Source: Pseudobutyrivibrio sp. MD2005
GTDB lineage: Bacteria > Bacillota > Clostridia > Lachnospirales > Lachnospiraceae
DNA length: 64,000 nucleotides
Assembly (NCBI RefSeq): GCF_000621865.1
Contig: NZ_JHXE01000008.1
Coordinates: 225,451-289,450, forward strand
Reading direction: 5' to 3'
In this document: one piece after another, positions 20,726-31,211 of the stretch
Layout of the letters: each line of letters opens with the position of its first letter
Numbering within the stretch: position 1 is the stretch's first letter
Notes under the pieces: model-generated
The model's input: only the letters and a program-made list of their open reading frames with translations
Database searches by the model: none
Told to the model about the DNA's origin: nothing
Program-made: the position numbers and the translations under genes

Positions 20726-23161
20726 ATGAAATTTGGATTTTTCGATGATGTCAACAAAGAATATGTTGTAACCACACCAAAAACCCCATTACCTTGGATT
20801 AACTACTTAGGTTGCAAGGATTTCTTTACTTTAATATCTAACACCTGCGGTGGTTATACATTTTATAAAGATGCGAAACTTCTTAGAATGACAAGATATC
20901 GTTACAACGATACAACACCAGATACTAACGGCAAGTACTTCTATATCAAAGACGGCGATACAATCTGGAACCCTGGTTGGCAGCCTACAAAAACCGAGCT
21001 CGATTCTTACGAATGTCGCCATGGTATTGGATATAGTAAGTTTACCGGCCTTAAAAATAATATAAAAGCAGAGCTTATTACTTTTGTCCCTGTAGATGAT
21101 GCTGTTGAGCTCACTAAGATTACATTGACAAATACAGGTTCAGCTAAAAAGGAGCTTTCACTTTTCTCTTATGTAGAATGGTGCTTATGGAATGCTGATG
21201 ATGATATGAAGAACTATCAGCGTAACCTTTCAATCGGTGAAGTTGAAGTAATCGATTCTACTATTTATCACAAGACAGAATACAGAGAGCGCCGTAATCA
21301 TTACGCAGTTTACTCTGTAAATACTAAGATTGATGGCTTTGAGACTAGCCGTGATGAATTCCGTGGTGCATACAACGGACCTGATAAGCCAGCAGCTGTT
21401 ATCGAAGGAAAGCTTCATAAAACAATCGCTTCTGGGTGGTATCCCATCGCTTCTCATCAAATAAATGTTAGCCTTGAGGCTGGCGAAAGCAAGACTTTCG
21501 TATTTGCTTTAGGATACATCGAAAATGCTGAGGATGATAAGTGGGAAGCTCCCGGTATCATCAATAAGAAGAAAGCTAACGCTCTTCTTGCTAAGTACCA
21601 GACAACAGAAGATTTCGATAAGGCTTTCGCAGCTCTTAATACATATTGGAATGATCTTCTTAGCAAGTTCCATATAGAGTCTAAGGATGAGCATGTAAAC
21701 CGTATGGTTAACATTTGGAACCAGTATCAGTGCATGGTTACATTTAACATGTCACGTTCTGCTTCTTACTATGAAACAGGTATTGGTCGTGGAATGGGCT
21801 TCAGAGATTCTTGCCAGGATCTTCTTGGTTTCGTTCACTTAATTCCCGACAGAGCTAGAGAGCGTATCATTGATATCGCTTCAACTCAGTTCCAGGATGG
21901 CGGCGCTTACCATCAGTATCAGCCACTTACAAAGAAGGGTAATTCTGATATCGGTTCAGGCTTTAACGATGATCCATTATGGTTAATCGCTGGAACAAGC
22001 GCTTACATTCGCGAAACTGGTGATACTTCAATCCTTAAGGAGATGGTTCCATACGACAACGATATGTCAGTGGCAACTACACTTATGGAGCATTTGAAGC
22101 GTTCATTTGATTACATTGTTAATCACAAGGGACCACATGATCTTCCACTTATTGGTCGTGCCGATTGGAATGACTGCTTGAACCTTAACTGCTTCTCTGA
22201 GCATCCAGGTGAAAGCTTCCAGTGCTTCGGACCTTCAGAGGGACCTGTTGCTGAATCAGTATTTATTGCTGGTATGTTTGTAAAATATGGTCGCGAGTAC
22301 GCAGACCTTTGCAAGCTTATGGGCGACAATGCTGAAGCTGACAGAGTTTTAGCTGAGGTTGATAAGATGATTAAAGCCATTGAGAAGGATGGCTGGGACG
22401 GTGATTGGTTCGTAAGAGCTTATGACGCATACAGCCACAAGGTTGGTTCTAAGGAATGTGATGAAGGACAGATTTATATTGAGCCACAGGGTATGTGCGT
22501 AATGGCTGGTGTTGGTATCGAGGATGGCAACGCTAAGAAAGCCCTTGATTCAGTTAAGGAAAAGCTTGATACAAAGTATGGTGTTATGATTCTTCAGCCA
22601 GCTTACACAAGATATCATCTTGAGCTTGGTGAAATCACATCATATCCACCTGGATACAAGGAGAATGCAGGAATCTTCTGCCACAACAACCCATGGATTT
22701 CTATTGCAGAAACATGTATTGGTCGTGGTGACAGAGCCTTTGAAGTTTACAAGAAGACTTGTCCATCATACATAGAGGACATTTCTGAGATTCATAGAAC
22801 AGAGCCTTATGTTTACTCACAGATGGTAGCAGGAGCTGATGCCAAGTTCCACGGTGAGGCTAAGAACAGCTGGCTTACAGGAACTGCTGCATGGACATTT
22901 ACAAATATCTCTCAGTACATTCTTGGAATTTATCCTACACTTGAGGGACTTTCAGTTAATCCATGTATTCCAGCAGAATTCGGTGATTTCAATATCACAC
23001 GTGTTTACCGCGGTGTAACCTACAATATTGAAATCAAGAACCCTAACAAGGTTCAAAAGGGCGTTGCATCACTTACAGTTGACGGCGTAGAGGTTGCAGG
23101 AAATGTAATCCCATTCGACGGAAGCAAGAAGACAGTAAGTGTAGTAGCAACTATGAAGTAG
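20726..23161 (+). CDS. cbp: Cellobiose phosphorylase (GH94)
   Basis: Cytoplasmic enzyme that splits cellobiose with inorganic phosphate to alpha-glucose-1-phosphate and glucose, saving ATP over hydrolysis. The 811-aa length and the start [20 protein letters not shown] match clostridial cellobiose phosphorylases. The catalytic acid lies in [10 protein letters not shown] (Asp near residue 480). The phosphate- and sugar-binding region includes [16 protein letters not shown] and [14 protein letters not shown]. It is divergent from the LacI regulator and ABC genes, which supply and control the substrate. Cellodextrin phosphorylases are longer, so I favour cellobiose. Confidence 0.95.
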   Translation: MKFGFFDDVNKEYVVTTPKTPLPWINYLGCKDFFTLISNTCGGYTFYKDAKLLRMTRYRYNDTTPDTNGKYFYIKDGDTIWNPGWQPTKTELDSYECRHGIGYSKFTGLKNNIKAELITFVPVDDAVELTKITLTNTGSAKKELSLFSYVEWCLWNADDDMKNYQRNLSIGEVEVIDSTIYHKTEYRERRNHYAVYSVNTKIDGFETSRDEFRGAYNGPDKPAAVIEGKLHKTIASGWYPIASHQINVSLEAGESKTFVFALGYIENAEDDKWEAPGIINKKKANALLAKYQTTEDFDKAFAALNTYWNDLLSKFHIESKDEHVNRMVNIWNQYQCMVTFNMSRSASYYETGIGRGMGFRDSCQDLLGFVHLIPDRARERIIDIASTQFQDGGAYHQYQPLTKKGNSDIGSGFNDDPLWLIAGTSAYIRETGDTSILKEMVPYDNDMSVATTLMEHLKRSFDYIVNHKGPHDLPLIGRADWNDCLNLNCFSEHPGESFQCFGPSEGPVAESVFIAGMFVKYGREYADLCKLMGDNAEADRVLAEVDKMIKAIEKDGWDGDWFVRAYDAYSHKVGSKECDEGQIYIEPQGMCVMAGVGIEDGNAKKALDSVKEKLDTKYGVMILQPAYTRYHLELGEITSYPPGYKENAGIFCHNNPWISIAETCIGRGDRAFEVYKKTCPSYIEDISEIHRTEPYVYSQMVAGADAKFHGEAKNSWLTGTAAWTFTNISQYILGIYPTLEGLSVNPCIPAEFGDFNITRVYRGVTYNIEIKNPNKVQKGVASLTVDGVEVAGNVIPFDGSKKTVSVVATMK

Positions 23162-23202
23162 CTTCTTTTTCTTAATTTAAATAATATTATTCTCCTTCTA
23201 AG

Positions 23203-23234
23203 AAAGAGCCAGACATTGACATGTCTGGCTCTTT
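23203..23234 (+). terminator. Terminator after cellobiose phosphorylase
   Basis: Perfect 14-bp stem AAAGAGCCAGACAT-TGAC-ATGTCTGGCTCTTT, 40 bp past the cbp stop, with only a short T tract after it (TTTTGCTTAAT). Confidence 0.8.
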
Positions 23235-23252
23235 TGCTTAATAATTGTCCTT

Positions 23253-24140
23253 ATGAATCGAACACTAACTTATGAAATAACAACTGAATACGATGGATTT
23301 CAGATAGATAAATATCTTAAGGCTCAGGGCTACTCTTCTGCCAATATCACTGCCATTAAAAAGATGCCTAATAACGTTGTAATTGACGGCGAGTGGGTTC
23401 ATATGAATAGAAAGCTGTCTGCGGGCGAACTACTGACAGTGAATATATCTGAAGAGGATTCTTCCGAAAAGATTCCACCTGTGAAGATGGATTTAGATAT
23501 TGTATATGAGGATGAGGATATTATTGTGATTAATAAGCCTGCAGGGCTGCCTATACATCCTAGTCTTAATCATTACGAGGATTCACTGGCTAATGGTCTG
23601 GCTTATTATTATAAGGCTCAGGGAAAGCCTTTTATTTTCCGATGTGCAAATCGACTGGATAAAAACACATCCGGTCTGACCGTCATTGCAAAAAACCTGG
23701 TGAGTGCCAATATCATTTCAACCATGGTTAAAAACAGGAAGTTTCACAGGGAGTATTATGCCATTGTAAGAGGTCACATCGAACCTGAATGCGGTACCAT
23801 CGATGCTCCAATTGGTCGAATGGGTGACTCTATAATAACAAGACAGGTGGATTTCGAAAATGGAGAAAATGCAATCACCCATTATCAGGTTATTCATGAA
23901 AAAAATGGGCACAGCCTGGTTTCCATTCATTTAGAAACAGGCCGTACCCACCAAATACGAGTTCATTTTAAATATATTGGCCATCCTCTGATTGGTGACC
24001 ATTTATACAATCCCGATATGGAATACATGAACCGCCAGGCACTTCACTCTCACAAGATTGAATTTAACCATCCAATCACCGGGGAGGAAATGGTGTTCGT
24101 CGCAGACTTACCTGAGGATATGGCTTTTTTAAATGAATGA
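23253..24140 (+). CDS. RluA-family RNA pseudouridine synthase
   Basis: 295-aa enzyme that isomerises uridine to pseudouridine in rRNA or tRNA. The N-terminal part resembles an S4-like RNA-binding segment (FQIDKYLKAQGYSSANITAIKK). The catalytic domain carries CANRLDKNTSGLTVIAK with the catalytic Asp, and the C-terminal GRTHQIRVHF motif. The target nucleotide cannot be read from sequence. Its start lies within 20 bp of the cbp terminator and its 3' end overlaps the convergent J-domain gene by 12 bp. Confidence 0.9.
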   Translation: MNRTLTYEITTEYDGFQIDKYLKAQGYSSANITAIKKMPNNVVIDGEWVHMNRKLSAGELLTVNISEEDSSEKIPPVKMDLDIVYEDEDIIVINKPAGLPIHPSLNHYEDSLANGLAYYYKAQGKPFIFRCANRLDKNTSGLTVIAKNLVSANIISTMVKNRKFHREYYAIVRGHIEPECGTIDAPIGRMGDSIITRQVDFENGENAITHYQVIHEKNGHSLVSIHLETGRTHQIRVHFKYIGHPLIGDHLYNPDMEYMNRQALHSHKIEFNHPITGEEMVFVADLPEDMAFLNE

Positions 24141-24581
24141 AGCCTTTAAATCCTCATATTCACGATTGATTTCTGCGACTGTAGCAGTATCACCTGATTC
24201 TCCATCAGGATGATAAATCTTGATAAGGTCCTTATACCGCTTTTTAAGGGCCGTTTGCGTAGAAACTCCAGAGAAGAACATCTCTCCATGAACAATGTTG
24301 TCCTCCATGCCATATGGTTCCATATAGCTTGACTGAACCTGTTCGTAAAATTTCTTCTTACGCTCGAATTGCTTTTTGTCATCAGCAAGCTTTTGAGTTT
24401 CCTGGATGAGAAGCTCCCATTTTAACTCAAACTGTTTTTCCTGCTGCTCAAGGCAGTGAATACGTGCCTCAAATTCTCTTTTTTCCTTTAGCAAATCATT
24501 CCATGCTTTCTCTAACTCTTTATGCCGGTCCTCAAGTGCTTGCATGTCGATATTGCTCTGACATGTGAGATCCTTTGCCAT
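24129..24581 (-). CDS. Coiled-coil protein with C-terminal J domain
   Basis: 150 aa. Residues about 10-80 form a long charged coiled coil (many Glu/Lys/Gln, heptad spacing). The C-terminal 45 residues match a J domain: LKKRYKDLIKIYHPDGESGD contains the HPD tripeptide needed to stimulate DnaK ATPase. The usual DnaJ Gly/Phe and zinc-finger parts are missing, so it is a specialised J protein with unknown client. It has its own promoter and stands alone, convergent with the pseudouridine synthase gene. Confidence 0.75.
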   Translation of the reverse strand: MAKDLTCQSNIDMQALEDRHKELEKAWNDLLKEKREFEARIHCLEQQEKQFELKWELLIQETQKLADDKKQFERKKKFYEQVQSSYMEPYGMEDNIVHGEMFFSGVSTQTALKKRYKDLIKIYHPDGESGDTATVAEINREYEDLKASFI

Positions 24582-24635
24582 AGTTACTCTCCCGTATAAT
24601 CCAAATGTAGTGGCGCTTTGCCAAAACCTGAAATG

Positions 24636-24664
24636 ATTATACTATATGTTGTGTGAGTTGTAAA
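24636..24664 (-). promoter_or_regulatory. Promoter of the J-domain protein gene
   Basis: Minus strand TTTACA (24659-24664), 17-bp spacer, TATAAT (24636-24641), about 55 bp ahead of the start codon. Confidence 0.75.
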
Positions 24665-24678
24665 ACAAAAATCCTACT

Positions 24679-26709
24679 CTATCTTTTGTACACTATGCCA
24701 GTGTAGGCAGATAGTTCAACATGAAGATTTCCACCTTCAACATTTATATCGGTCGGCATAATAGAATAACCAACCTCATTTGTCATAATTGTTCTCTCCA
24801 GAGTGCTATTAAGTGGAACTCCCGCAATCCAAACAGGTATATCCACCTCTATTCTGCTTCCATTTGAGTTTACAACTACAATAACCTGCTCGTTTGCTGT
24901 GAACCTTGCATAACTAATAAATCCCTGACCACAGTTCAAGAATCTGAACGAGCCTTCTTTTATGGCATGGCTCAGCTTGTGAACCATGATCATATCTCGA
25001 GTAAAATCAATCAAATCGTAATTACAATTACCCCAAGGATATGTACGACGGCTATCTGGATCAGTAAATCCACAAACGCCTGCTTCATCTCCGTAATATA
25101 AGGTAGGAGCTCCAGGCCATGTGAACTGTATCAGTTCTGCCAGCTTCATAATCGGTATGCTCACGCCATCTTCTGCTGCCCTCGCTCCCTTGGTAGCGAT
25201 TCGCCCTACCACATGATTTGTTCTAGTAAGGAATCTAGAGTGATCATGGTTTGACAGCTGATTCATAGAGCAATACAAGGATGGTGTCTTAAGCCTTGCC
25301 ATAAAATGTAGCATAGTATTTTTAAAACGTTCACCATCACCAATGGCACTAGGCTGAAATTCATCTGAGTGTTTTTCCATTCCTGTAAGGAAGAATGTAA
25401 GTGGCTCCATAAATGCATCGTAATTCATGATGGTATCCCACTGATCACCAGCCAACCATGCACTCGGGTTGCCATAATGCTCCGCCAAAATAATAGCATT
25501 TGGATTTGCGGATTTTACCGCATCTCTGAAATCATGCCAAAACTTATGGTTAAACTCTTCTGAATGGCCCAAATCCGCTGCAACATCTAATCGCCATCCA
25601 TCGCAGTTATAAGGTTCGCTTACCCATTTTTTGCCAATGTTCAAAACGTAATCATACAAACGCTTTGATTCCTCATAGTTGAGCTTTGGCAATGTATCGT
25701 GGCTCCACCATCCATCATAAGATTTATTATCTGGCCACGAATCTTCATAGAAAAAGAAGAAATCATGATATGGACTATCCTTACTTTCGTAAGCACCTGG
25801 CTCATATCCCTCTTCTTTTGAATATATTTTTTCTCTGTTAAGCCATTTATTAAAGGAACCACAATGATTAAACACGCCATCAATAATGATTCGGATTCCT
25901 TTTTCATGGGCCTCTCTTACAAAATCTGCAAAAAACTGATTACTAGCCTCAAGATTCTCCTTGTTGGTAACTCTCAGCTTATATTTTGTTGCATGAGTGT
26001 TATCGTAGTCGCCATCCTTCAGGCATTCCCCACCATCATTCTTTATTACAGTGAGATGAGGATCGATATAATCGTAATCAGAAGTATCGTATTTATGATT
26101 AGAAGGTGACACAAACAAAGGATTAAAATAAATTACTTCAACACCTAAGCTTTTCAGATAATGTAGCTTTTGCCTAACGCCCTCTAAATCGCCACCATAA
26201 AATCTTCCTATATCAAGTGTTGCTGGAAGAGAACTCCAATCTGACACTTTTTGAACCGGCGCCCCAACATAGTGATATTCATTATTCTCAACATCGTTGC
26301 TGGAATCGCCGTTATAAAATCTATCCACAAGTATTTGGTACATAACTGCACCTTTTGCCCAGGCAGGTGTGGAAAAGTCTGGCATTATTGAGAAATCATA
26401 ATGTTCTCTCAAGTCTCGCCACAATCCAACTCTATCATAATAGTAAAGCCCTGAATCGCCCTCTATTTCAAAATGATATCTAAATTCCTTATCCTTAAGC
26501 TGGACATCACAAGTATAGAAATCAAATTCACCTCGAGTGCGCTCTAAGTGCATTGCTTTCTTCTCATTTAAGTCCTTTGAAACCAAATAAGCTTTTAATT
26601 CCTCTTGATGATAAACTCTGAGCCTTATAGTAACTAGATCAAAAGACTTGGGTTCCATCGGACATCTATATTCAGCTGTACCATCTGAGTAAATTGCTTG
26701 GATATTCAT
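24679..26709 (-). CDS. GH13 alpha-glucan hydrolase, neopullulanase/cyclomaltodextrinase type
   Basis: 676 aa starting at 26709 (MNIQAIYSDG; SD GGGGAG 5 nt upstream). An N-terminal beta-sandwich domain (about 1-120) of the CBM34 kind precedes the catalytic barrel. GH13 motifs: DGVFNH, the nucleophile Asp in DGWRLDVAAD (about 375), the acid/base Glu in ILAEHYG (about 405) and LSNHDHSRF (about 485). There is no signal peptide, so it acts in the cytoplasm on imported maltodextrins, cyclodextrins or pullulan fragments. No transporter for these is adjacent. The exact substrate is not decidable from sequence. Confidence 0.88.
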   Translation of the reverse strand: MNIQAIYSDGTAEYRCPMEPKSFDLVTIRLRVYHQEELKAYLVSKDLNEKKAMHLERTRGEFDFYTCDVQLKDKEFRYHFEIEGDSGLYYYDRVGLWRDLREHYDFSIMPDFSTPAWAKGAVMYQILVDRFYNGDSSNDVENNEYHYVGAPVQKVSDWSSLPATLDIGRFYGGDLEGVRQKLHYLKSLGVEVIYFNPLFVSPSNHKYDTSDYDYIDPHLTVIKNDGGECLKDGDYDNTHATKYKLRVTNKENLEASNQFFADFVREAHEKGIRIIIDGVFNHCGSFNKWLNREKIYSKEEGYEPGAYESKDSPYHDFFFFYEDSWPDNKSYDGWWSHDTLPKLNYEESKRLYDYVLNIGKKWVSEPYNCDGWRLDVAADLGHSEEFNHKFWHDFRDAVKSANPNAIILAEHYGNPSAWLAGDQWDTIMNYDAFMEPLTFFLTGMEKHSDEFQPSAIGDGERFKNTMLHFMARLKTPSLYCSMNQLSNHDHSRFLTRTNHVVGRIATKGARAAEDGVSIPIMKLAELIQFTWPGAPTLYYGDEAGVCGFTDPDSRRTYPWGNCNYDLIDFTRDMIMVHKLSHAIKEGSFRFLNCGQGFISYARFTANEQVIVVVNSNGSRIEVDIPVWIAGVPLNSTLERTIMTNEVGYSIMPTDINVEGGNLHVELSAYTGIVYKR

Positions 26710-26737
26710 AATTACTCCCCTTGAGTTTTTAGAAAAT

Positions 26738-26768
26738 AAAAAAGACAGCAACGATCGCTGTCTTTTTA
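26738..26768 (-). terminator. Terminator downstream of ftsH
   Basis: Symmetrical hairpin AAAAAGACAGC/GCTGTCTTTTT with a 7-nt loop and T-runs in both directions. It lies between ftsH (about 140 bp away) and the GH13 gene and should end the ftsH transcript. Confidence 0.8.
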
Positions 26769-26909
26769 GGAGAAGGTATTTTTACTATGGGGTTAGTAAA
26801 AATTATATAATGTATTGGGGGGTTTTTACGATGTTTATTATATGGCGGTGCAACACTCAAGTGTGCACAAATATAACAAAACATCTCGAACCTTTTTGTG
26901 CATATTGCA

Positions 26910-28769
26910 CTATTCTCCCCAATCTATGCCTTCTACAGCGGTCTCGCTTGAACCTGAAGCCTCAAATAATGCTTCAAACTCATCTCTACCAATCTTTTCT
27001 TTTTCTAATAATAGATTAGCACATTTATGCAAAATCTGTTCATTCTCTTTTAAAATTTTCACAGCTTTTTCATAACAATCATCAATGAGCTTTTTAACTT
27101 CATCATCAATTGCCTTAGCTGTGGCATCAGAAAAGCCTTTAGTATGGGCTAAATCACGGCCGATAAATACCTCTTCATCGTCATCGCCATAGTGAACCAT
27201 GCCGATTGTCTTTGAAAAGCCGTACTTAGTAACCATATTTCTAGCCATCTGTGTTGCTTGCTTAATATCATTTGAAGCCCCAGTAGTCACGTCATCAAAT
27301 ATAATTTCTTCAGCAACTCGACCGCCTAATGAAACGATAATATCCTGTGTCATCTTGCCCTTGGTATTAAACATTTCATCATTTTCATTTATAGGCATTG
27401 TATAACCTGCCGCACTTGCGCCCGTAGGTATTATTGATACGGAATATACTGGGCCAACATCTGGCAATACATGGAAAAGTATTGCATGTCCAGCCTCATG
27501 ATATGCAGTAATCTTTTTCTCTTTCTCAGAAACTACTCTGCTCTTTTTCTCTTTACCGATTCCGACCTTTACAAATGACTTCTTAATATCATCCTGAACG
27601 ATATATGCTCTATCCTCACCAGCAGCAAGAATAGCAGCCTCATTAAGAAGATTCTCAAGATCTGCACCAGTAAAGCCCACAGTAGTCTGAGCAATCTGGT
27701 GTAAGTCAACATCCTCAGCCAAAGCCTTATTAGCTGAGTGTACCTTGAGGATTTCCTCACGGCCTTTTACATCAGGCCTTCCAACGTACACCTTTCTATC
27801 AAAACGTCCTGGGCGCATGATAGCCTGATCTAATATATCTACACGGTTGGTAGCCGCCATTACGATAATACCTTCGTTAACGCCGAAACCGTCCATTTCA
27901 ACCAAAAGCTGGTTTAATGTCTGCTCACGCTCGTCATGGCCACCGCCCATACCAGTACCTCTACGTCTGGCAACAGCATCAATCTCATCAATAAAAACAA
28001 TACATGGTGCGTTCTGTTTTGCCTCAGCAAACAAATCACGCACACGAGATGCACCGACACCTACAAACATTTCTACAAAATCCGAACCGGAAATAGAGAA
28101 GAATGGTACTCCTGCCTCACCTGCTATAGCCTTAGCAAGAAGGGTTTTACCTGTACCAGGAGGGCCCACAAGGATAACTCCCTTAGGGATACGTGCTCCC
28201 AACTGAGTATATTTTTGAGGATCCTTAAGGAAATCTACAAGTTCTTCAACTTCTTCTTTTTCCTCTTTAAGACCTGCTACATTATCAAATCTTGTGTCTA
28301 TATCCTCTTTGTTTGTCATTTTGGCTCTGCTCTTGCCAAAATTCATCATCCTAGAATTAGCTCCACCTCCACCAGAGCCCTGAGCATTCATCATAATCAT
28401 AAATAATATGAATACTGCTCCAAGCACAATCAGCATTGGAAGAAGATCTGAAATCCAGCTATCACGCGGAACATCCGACAGACTATAGGATACATCAGCA
28501 TCATCAAGCATTTCCTGAACTGTATTGACATCAGATACATAAAGAGTAACTGTGTCGCCGCCTTTTAGCTTAATATTTGCTGCCCCTGTAGGCACTTGCT
28601 CATTCTGCGAAATGCTAACAGATTTAACCTCCCCATCAGCAAGGGCAGATTTGAATTCCGCCATTGTGTAAGTTGTAGTAGGCTTGCCCATGCTTGTGTA
28701 TAGCATAAACAATACAACTGCCACAAACAGAGCGTAAATTATCATTCCTGAAGCTCTACGTTTCCTCAA
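26910..28769 (-). CDS. ftsH: ATP-dependent zinc metalloprotease FtsH
   Basis: Membrane-anchored AAA+ protease that degrades damaged or regulatory proteins. The 619-aa protein has two membrane helices (about 9-27 and 108-127) flanking an extracytoplasmic domain. Next come the AAA domain with Walker A GPPGTGKT (202-209), Walker [12 protein letters not shown] and the pore motif FVGVGA, and the peptidase domain with HEAGH (424-428). It is the last gene of rqcP-divIC-tilS-hpt-ftsH, 9 bp behind hpt. Confidence 0.98.
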   Translation of the reverse strand: MRKRRASGMIIYALFVAVVLFMLYTSMGKPTTTYTMAEFKSALADGEVKSVSISQNEQVPTGAANIKLKGGDTVTLYVSDVNTVQEMLDDADVSYSLSDVPRDSWISDLLPMLIVLGAVFILFMIMMNAQGSGGGGANSRMMNFGKSRAKMTNKEDIDTRFDNVAGLKEEKEEVEELVDFLKDPQKYTQLGARIPKGVILVGPPGTGKTLLAKAIAGEAGVPFFSISGSDFVEMFVGVGASRVRDLFAEAKQNAPCIVFIDEIDAVARRRGTGMGGGHDEREQTLNQLLVEMDGFGVNEGIIVMAATNRVDILDQAIMRPGRFDRKVYVGRPDVKGREEILKVHSANKALAEDVDLHQIAQTTVGFTGADLENLLNEAAILAAGEDRAYIVQDDIKKSFVKVGIGKEKKSRVVSEKEKKITAYHEAGHAILFHVLPDVGPVYSVSIIPTGASAAGYTMPINENDEMFNTKGKMTQDIIVSLGGRVAEEIIFDDVTTGASNDIKQATQMARNMVTKYGFSKTIGMVHYGDDDEEVFIGRDLAHTKGFSDATAKAIDDEVKKLIDDCYEKAVKILKENEQILHKCANLLLEKEKIGRDEFEALFEASGSSETAVEGIDWGE

Positions 28770-28778
28770 TTCAGCCTC

Positions 28779-29303
28779 CTAATCTAGCTCTACCACACCA
28801 ATATATGGTAAGTTACGATACTTCTGATCATAATCCAATCCATATCCAACTACGAACTGATCAGGAATAGTAAAGCCAGTGTAATCAACGTGAACATCAA
28901 CCTCGCGACGATCTGGCTTATCAAGCATTGTTACCATACGTACTGATTTAGCACCTCTGTCTTTAAAATACTGACCTAAGAAATTAAGTGTGTTTCCGCT
29001 ATCAATAATATCTTCAACAATAATTACATTTTGTCCTGTAGGATCAAGATCAAGTTCCTTTTTGATCTTAACAACTCCAGTAGATACTGTGCCGCCTTCA
29101 TAACTTGAAGTAGCCATAAAATCAATAATAACTGGAACTGTAATACGTTTTGCCAACTCACAAGCAAAGAAAGCTGCGCCCTTTAATACACATACTAAAA
29201 ATACTGACTCACCTTCATAATCCTTGCTAATCTGCTCACCAATTTCAGCAATTCGTTCTGCCAATTCATCTTCTGGCAACAGAACTCTAATGCTCTCGCT
29301 CAT
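28779..29303 (-). CDS. hpt: Hypoxanthine phosphoribosyltransferase
   Basis: Purine salvage enzyme that makes IMP or GMP from hypoxanthine or guanine and PRPP. The 174-aa protein contains the PRPP loop NVIIVEDIIDSGNTL and the C-terminal FVVGYGLDYDQKYRNLP. The tilS-hpt-ftsH order is conserved in Firmicutes. Gaps are 4 bp to tilS and 9 bp to ftsH. Confidence 0.97.
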   Translation of the reverse strand: MSESIRVLLPEDELAERIAEIGEQISKDYEGESVFLVCVLKGAAFFACELAKRITVPVIIDFMATSSYEGGTVSTGVVKIKKELDLDPTGQNVIIVEDIIDSGNTLNFLGQYFKDRGAKSVRMVTMLDKPDRREVDVHVDYTGFTIPDQFVVGYGLDYDQKYRNLPYIGVVELD

Positions 29304-29307
29304 TTTG

Positions 29308-30648
29308 TTATTCCTCCGTGTAACTTATCTCTAATACTCGAGTAGTATTATCTGTAATCTTGTAATATTCGCTAACCCTGTGGCCTACCACCCACATAAC
29401 ATGATTTCCATCACATACAAGTGGCACCTCATCTCGCAAATGACGTGGGATTTTTTCATCAACGAAATAATCCTGAATCGATTTACGATTTCCCTGAGAA
29501 TCAATGCAAAGATAGTCCCCTTCTTGTCGGGTCCGTATTACAATATTAGTCCTTATTCTATCACAATCAAACCATTTCGTATATATTTCTTTAGGGTATT
29601 TCATTCCCTTCTCATAGGCGAACTCACGGGTATTGAATGTTCCATTTTTCTTTTGTTCTTCCTCATCAACCACATATATTTCCTCATATGAGATAATGAG
29701 AGTTTTTTTGTATGGAAGCTGAATCTGGCGTTCACCCTCAGCATTTAATAGTCCCAGAATAGATTCCACATGAATAGCCGACACATCCTTTTGATAAGGC
29801 ATGAACTGGCTCAAGTATTCCTTTAGTGCCTGACTGGCAATAACGTGAGGCGCTGTCGCAATAGCACGCTTCCTAAGTCGATTTTCCGATGATTTTGCAA
29901 TTTGAAGCAGTCCATTTGCCTCAAGAGAAATGTAATCTGCAATCTCAGAGAGCCTAGCAGTCATATCAGTAATATGTTCAAGGGCTCTTTCGTTTACCTG
30001 CAATAATTCAGGGATGATATTATGTCTTATTCTATTTCTATCGTAATCAACTTCACTGTTTGTAGCGTCTATGCAATAAGGGATTTCATTGGCATTAAGA
30101 AAACCAAGTATTTCTGATTTAGGAACTTCTAGTAAAGGCCTGATTATTCTATCTCTAACAGGGGCAATACCACACATTCCATCAAGCCCTGCGCCCCTTG
30201 CCATATGAAACAAAACAGTCTCCGCGTTGTCATCTGCGTTATGTGCAATAGCAATGCGAGCCCTTTTGCCAGCTTTCTCTATTTCATTGGCTGCCTCTTC
30301 AAAGGCATCATACCTTGCAAAGCGTGCTTCCTCTTCTAGGGAACGGCCGCTATCTTTTGCCAAGGAAGGGATATCTATTGTTAATACCTTAAGAGGCACA
30401 TCATTTGCCTTACATAATTGGCGCACATATGCCTCATCTTCATCGGCATCCTCACCTCGTATCATATGGTTGACGTGAATAGCCTGTATTTCAATTTCAT
30501 ATTCATCTTTAAGTGCTAGCAGCACAAAAAAAAGGCACACAGAGTCGGGTCCACCTGAAAGACCCAAAATCACGCTGTCGCCTTTATTTATCATATTATA
30601 TTTATTGATATATTCTCTAATTCTTTTCTTCTCTAAAAATGATTTCAT
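29308..30648 (-). CDS. tilS: tRNA(Ile)-lysidine synthase
   Basis: TilS modifies C34 of tRNA-Ile(CAU) to lysidine, switching its identity from Met to Ile. The N-terminal PP-loop VILGLSGGPDSVCL binds ATP, followed by HVNHMIRGEDADEDEAY and a C-terminal substrate-binding domain. I place the start at 30648 (MKSFLEKKRIREYINKYNMI) by homology in length. That start overlaps divIC by 32 bp and has only a weak SD, so an upstream ATG at 30699 (MNILKRK) remains possible. Confidence 0.92.
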   Translation of the reverse strand: MKSFLEKKRIREYINKYNMINKGDSVILGLSGGPDSVCLFFVLLALKDEYEIEIQAIHVNHMIRGEDADEDEAYVRQLCKANDVPLKVLTIDIPSLAKDSGRSLEEEARFARYDAFEEAANEIEKAGKRARIAIAHNADDNAETVLFHMARGAGLDGMCGIAPVRDRIIRPLLEVPKSEILGFLNANEIPYCIDATNSEVDYDRNRIRHNIIPELLQVNERALEHITDMTARLSEIADYISLEANGLLQIAKSSENRLRKRAIATAPHVIASQALKEYLSQFMPYQKDVSAIHVESILGLLNAEGERQIQLPYKKTLIISYEEIYVVDEEEQKKNGTFNTREFAYEKGMKYPKEIYTKWFDCDRIRTNIVIRTRQEGDYLCIDSQGNRKSIQDYFVDEKIPRHLRDEVPLVCDGNHVMWVVGHRVSEYYKITDNTTRVLEISYTEE

Positions 30649-30925
30649 CGGGATTTGACAATCCAAGTTTTTCTCTTGCTTCCTTTTCAATATATTCATC
30701 TGAGCCAACGTATTCTTCTTGCTCTTCTAGCTGCTTCTGCTTCTCCTTTGCAGAATCCAACTGAGCCTCCAAGGCCTCTTCAGTCTTTTTATATTCCTGA
30801 TTCTTCTGATAGAGATTAATCATCTGAACCATCATGGCACCTATCATAAACAACATGATAACTGCTACATATATTCTACCTGTAGAGGTTTTCTTTCGTC
30901 TACGTAATTTTCTTCTATTAGACAT
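30617..30925 (-). CDS. divIC: FtsL/DivIC-type septum formation initiator
   Basis: Small bitopic division protein, 102 aa from the start at 30925 (MSNRRKLRRRKK). A basic cytoplasmic N-terminus is followed by one membrane helix (about 18-40) and an extracytoplasmic coiled coil (QEYKKTEEALEAQLDSAKEK). The C-terminal EKEARE-KLGLSNPDEIIF segment is typical of DivIC/FtsB. The start codon overlaps the rqcP stop by 8 bp, which implies translational coupling. Confidence 0.88.
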   Translation of the reverse strand: MSNRRKLRRRKKTSTGRIYVAVIMLFMIGAMMVQMINLYQKNQEYKKTEEALEAQLDSAKEKQKQLEEQEEYVGSDEYIEKEAREKLGLSNPDEIIFREEKN

Positions 30926-31157
30926 ACTTAAATAGCTCCGATGCAGCTTCTTTTTTTGTAGTGTCCTGAATATCAAGCACTTCTACCTTAACATTTTTGT
31001 TTCCAAATGCTATCTCTATTATATCACCAATCTTAACATCAGTGGAGGCTTTCGCAATTTTTCCATTAATTTGTACTCTACCACCGTCACATGCCTCATT
31101 TGCAACCGTGCGTCGTTTTATCAAACGACTTACTTTTAAATATTTGTCTAGTCTCAT
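30918..31157 (-). CDS. rqcP: RqcP/YabO-type S4-domain RNA-binding protein
   Basis: 79-aa S4-domain protein (MRLDKYLKVSRLIKRRTVAN, GGRVQINGKIAK) of the family that binds stalled 50S subunits with tRNA and works with RqcH in ribosome quality control. The start at 31157 is preceded by GAGGG. That SD is part of an inserted CCTCATC repeat. A longer in-frame reading through the repeat (to 31232) would add a proline-rich segment not seen in the family, so I reject it. Confidence 0.92.
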   Translation of the reverse strand: MRLDKYLKVSRLIKRRTVANEACDGGRVQINGKIAKASTDVKIGDIIEIAFGNKNVKVEVLDIQDTTKKEAASELFKYV

Positions 31158-31161
31158 ATTT

Positions 31162-31207
31162 ACCCTCATCCGCCCCTTCGGGGCACCTTCCCCCAGAGGG
31201 GGAAGGC
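31162..31207. repeat. CCTCATC palindromic repeat abutting rqcP
   Basis: Two adjacent hairpins, GCCCC-TTC-GGGGC (172-184 of the 31-kb block) and CCTTCCCCC-AGA-GGGGGAAGG (31186-31206), preceded by ACCCTCATCC. I recognise this layout as an interspersed repeat common in Lachnospiraceae and relatives. Read on the minus strand its end gives GATGAGGG, which serves as the rqcP SD. Confidence 0.7.
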
Positions 31208-31211
31208 TTTC

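Noticed and set aside
26815..27075. Small plus-strand genes near 26.8 kb
   Set aside because: They run antisense into the ftsH 3' end, have no SD and look like no protein family I know.
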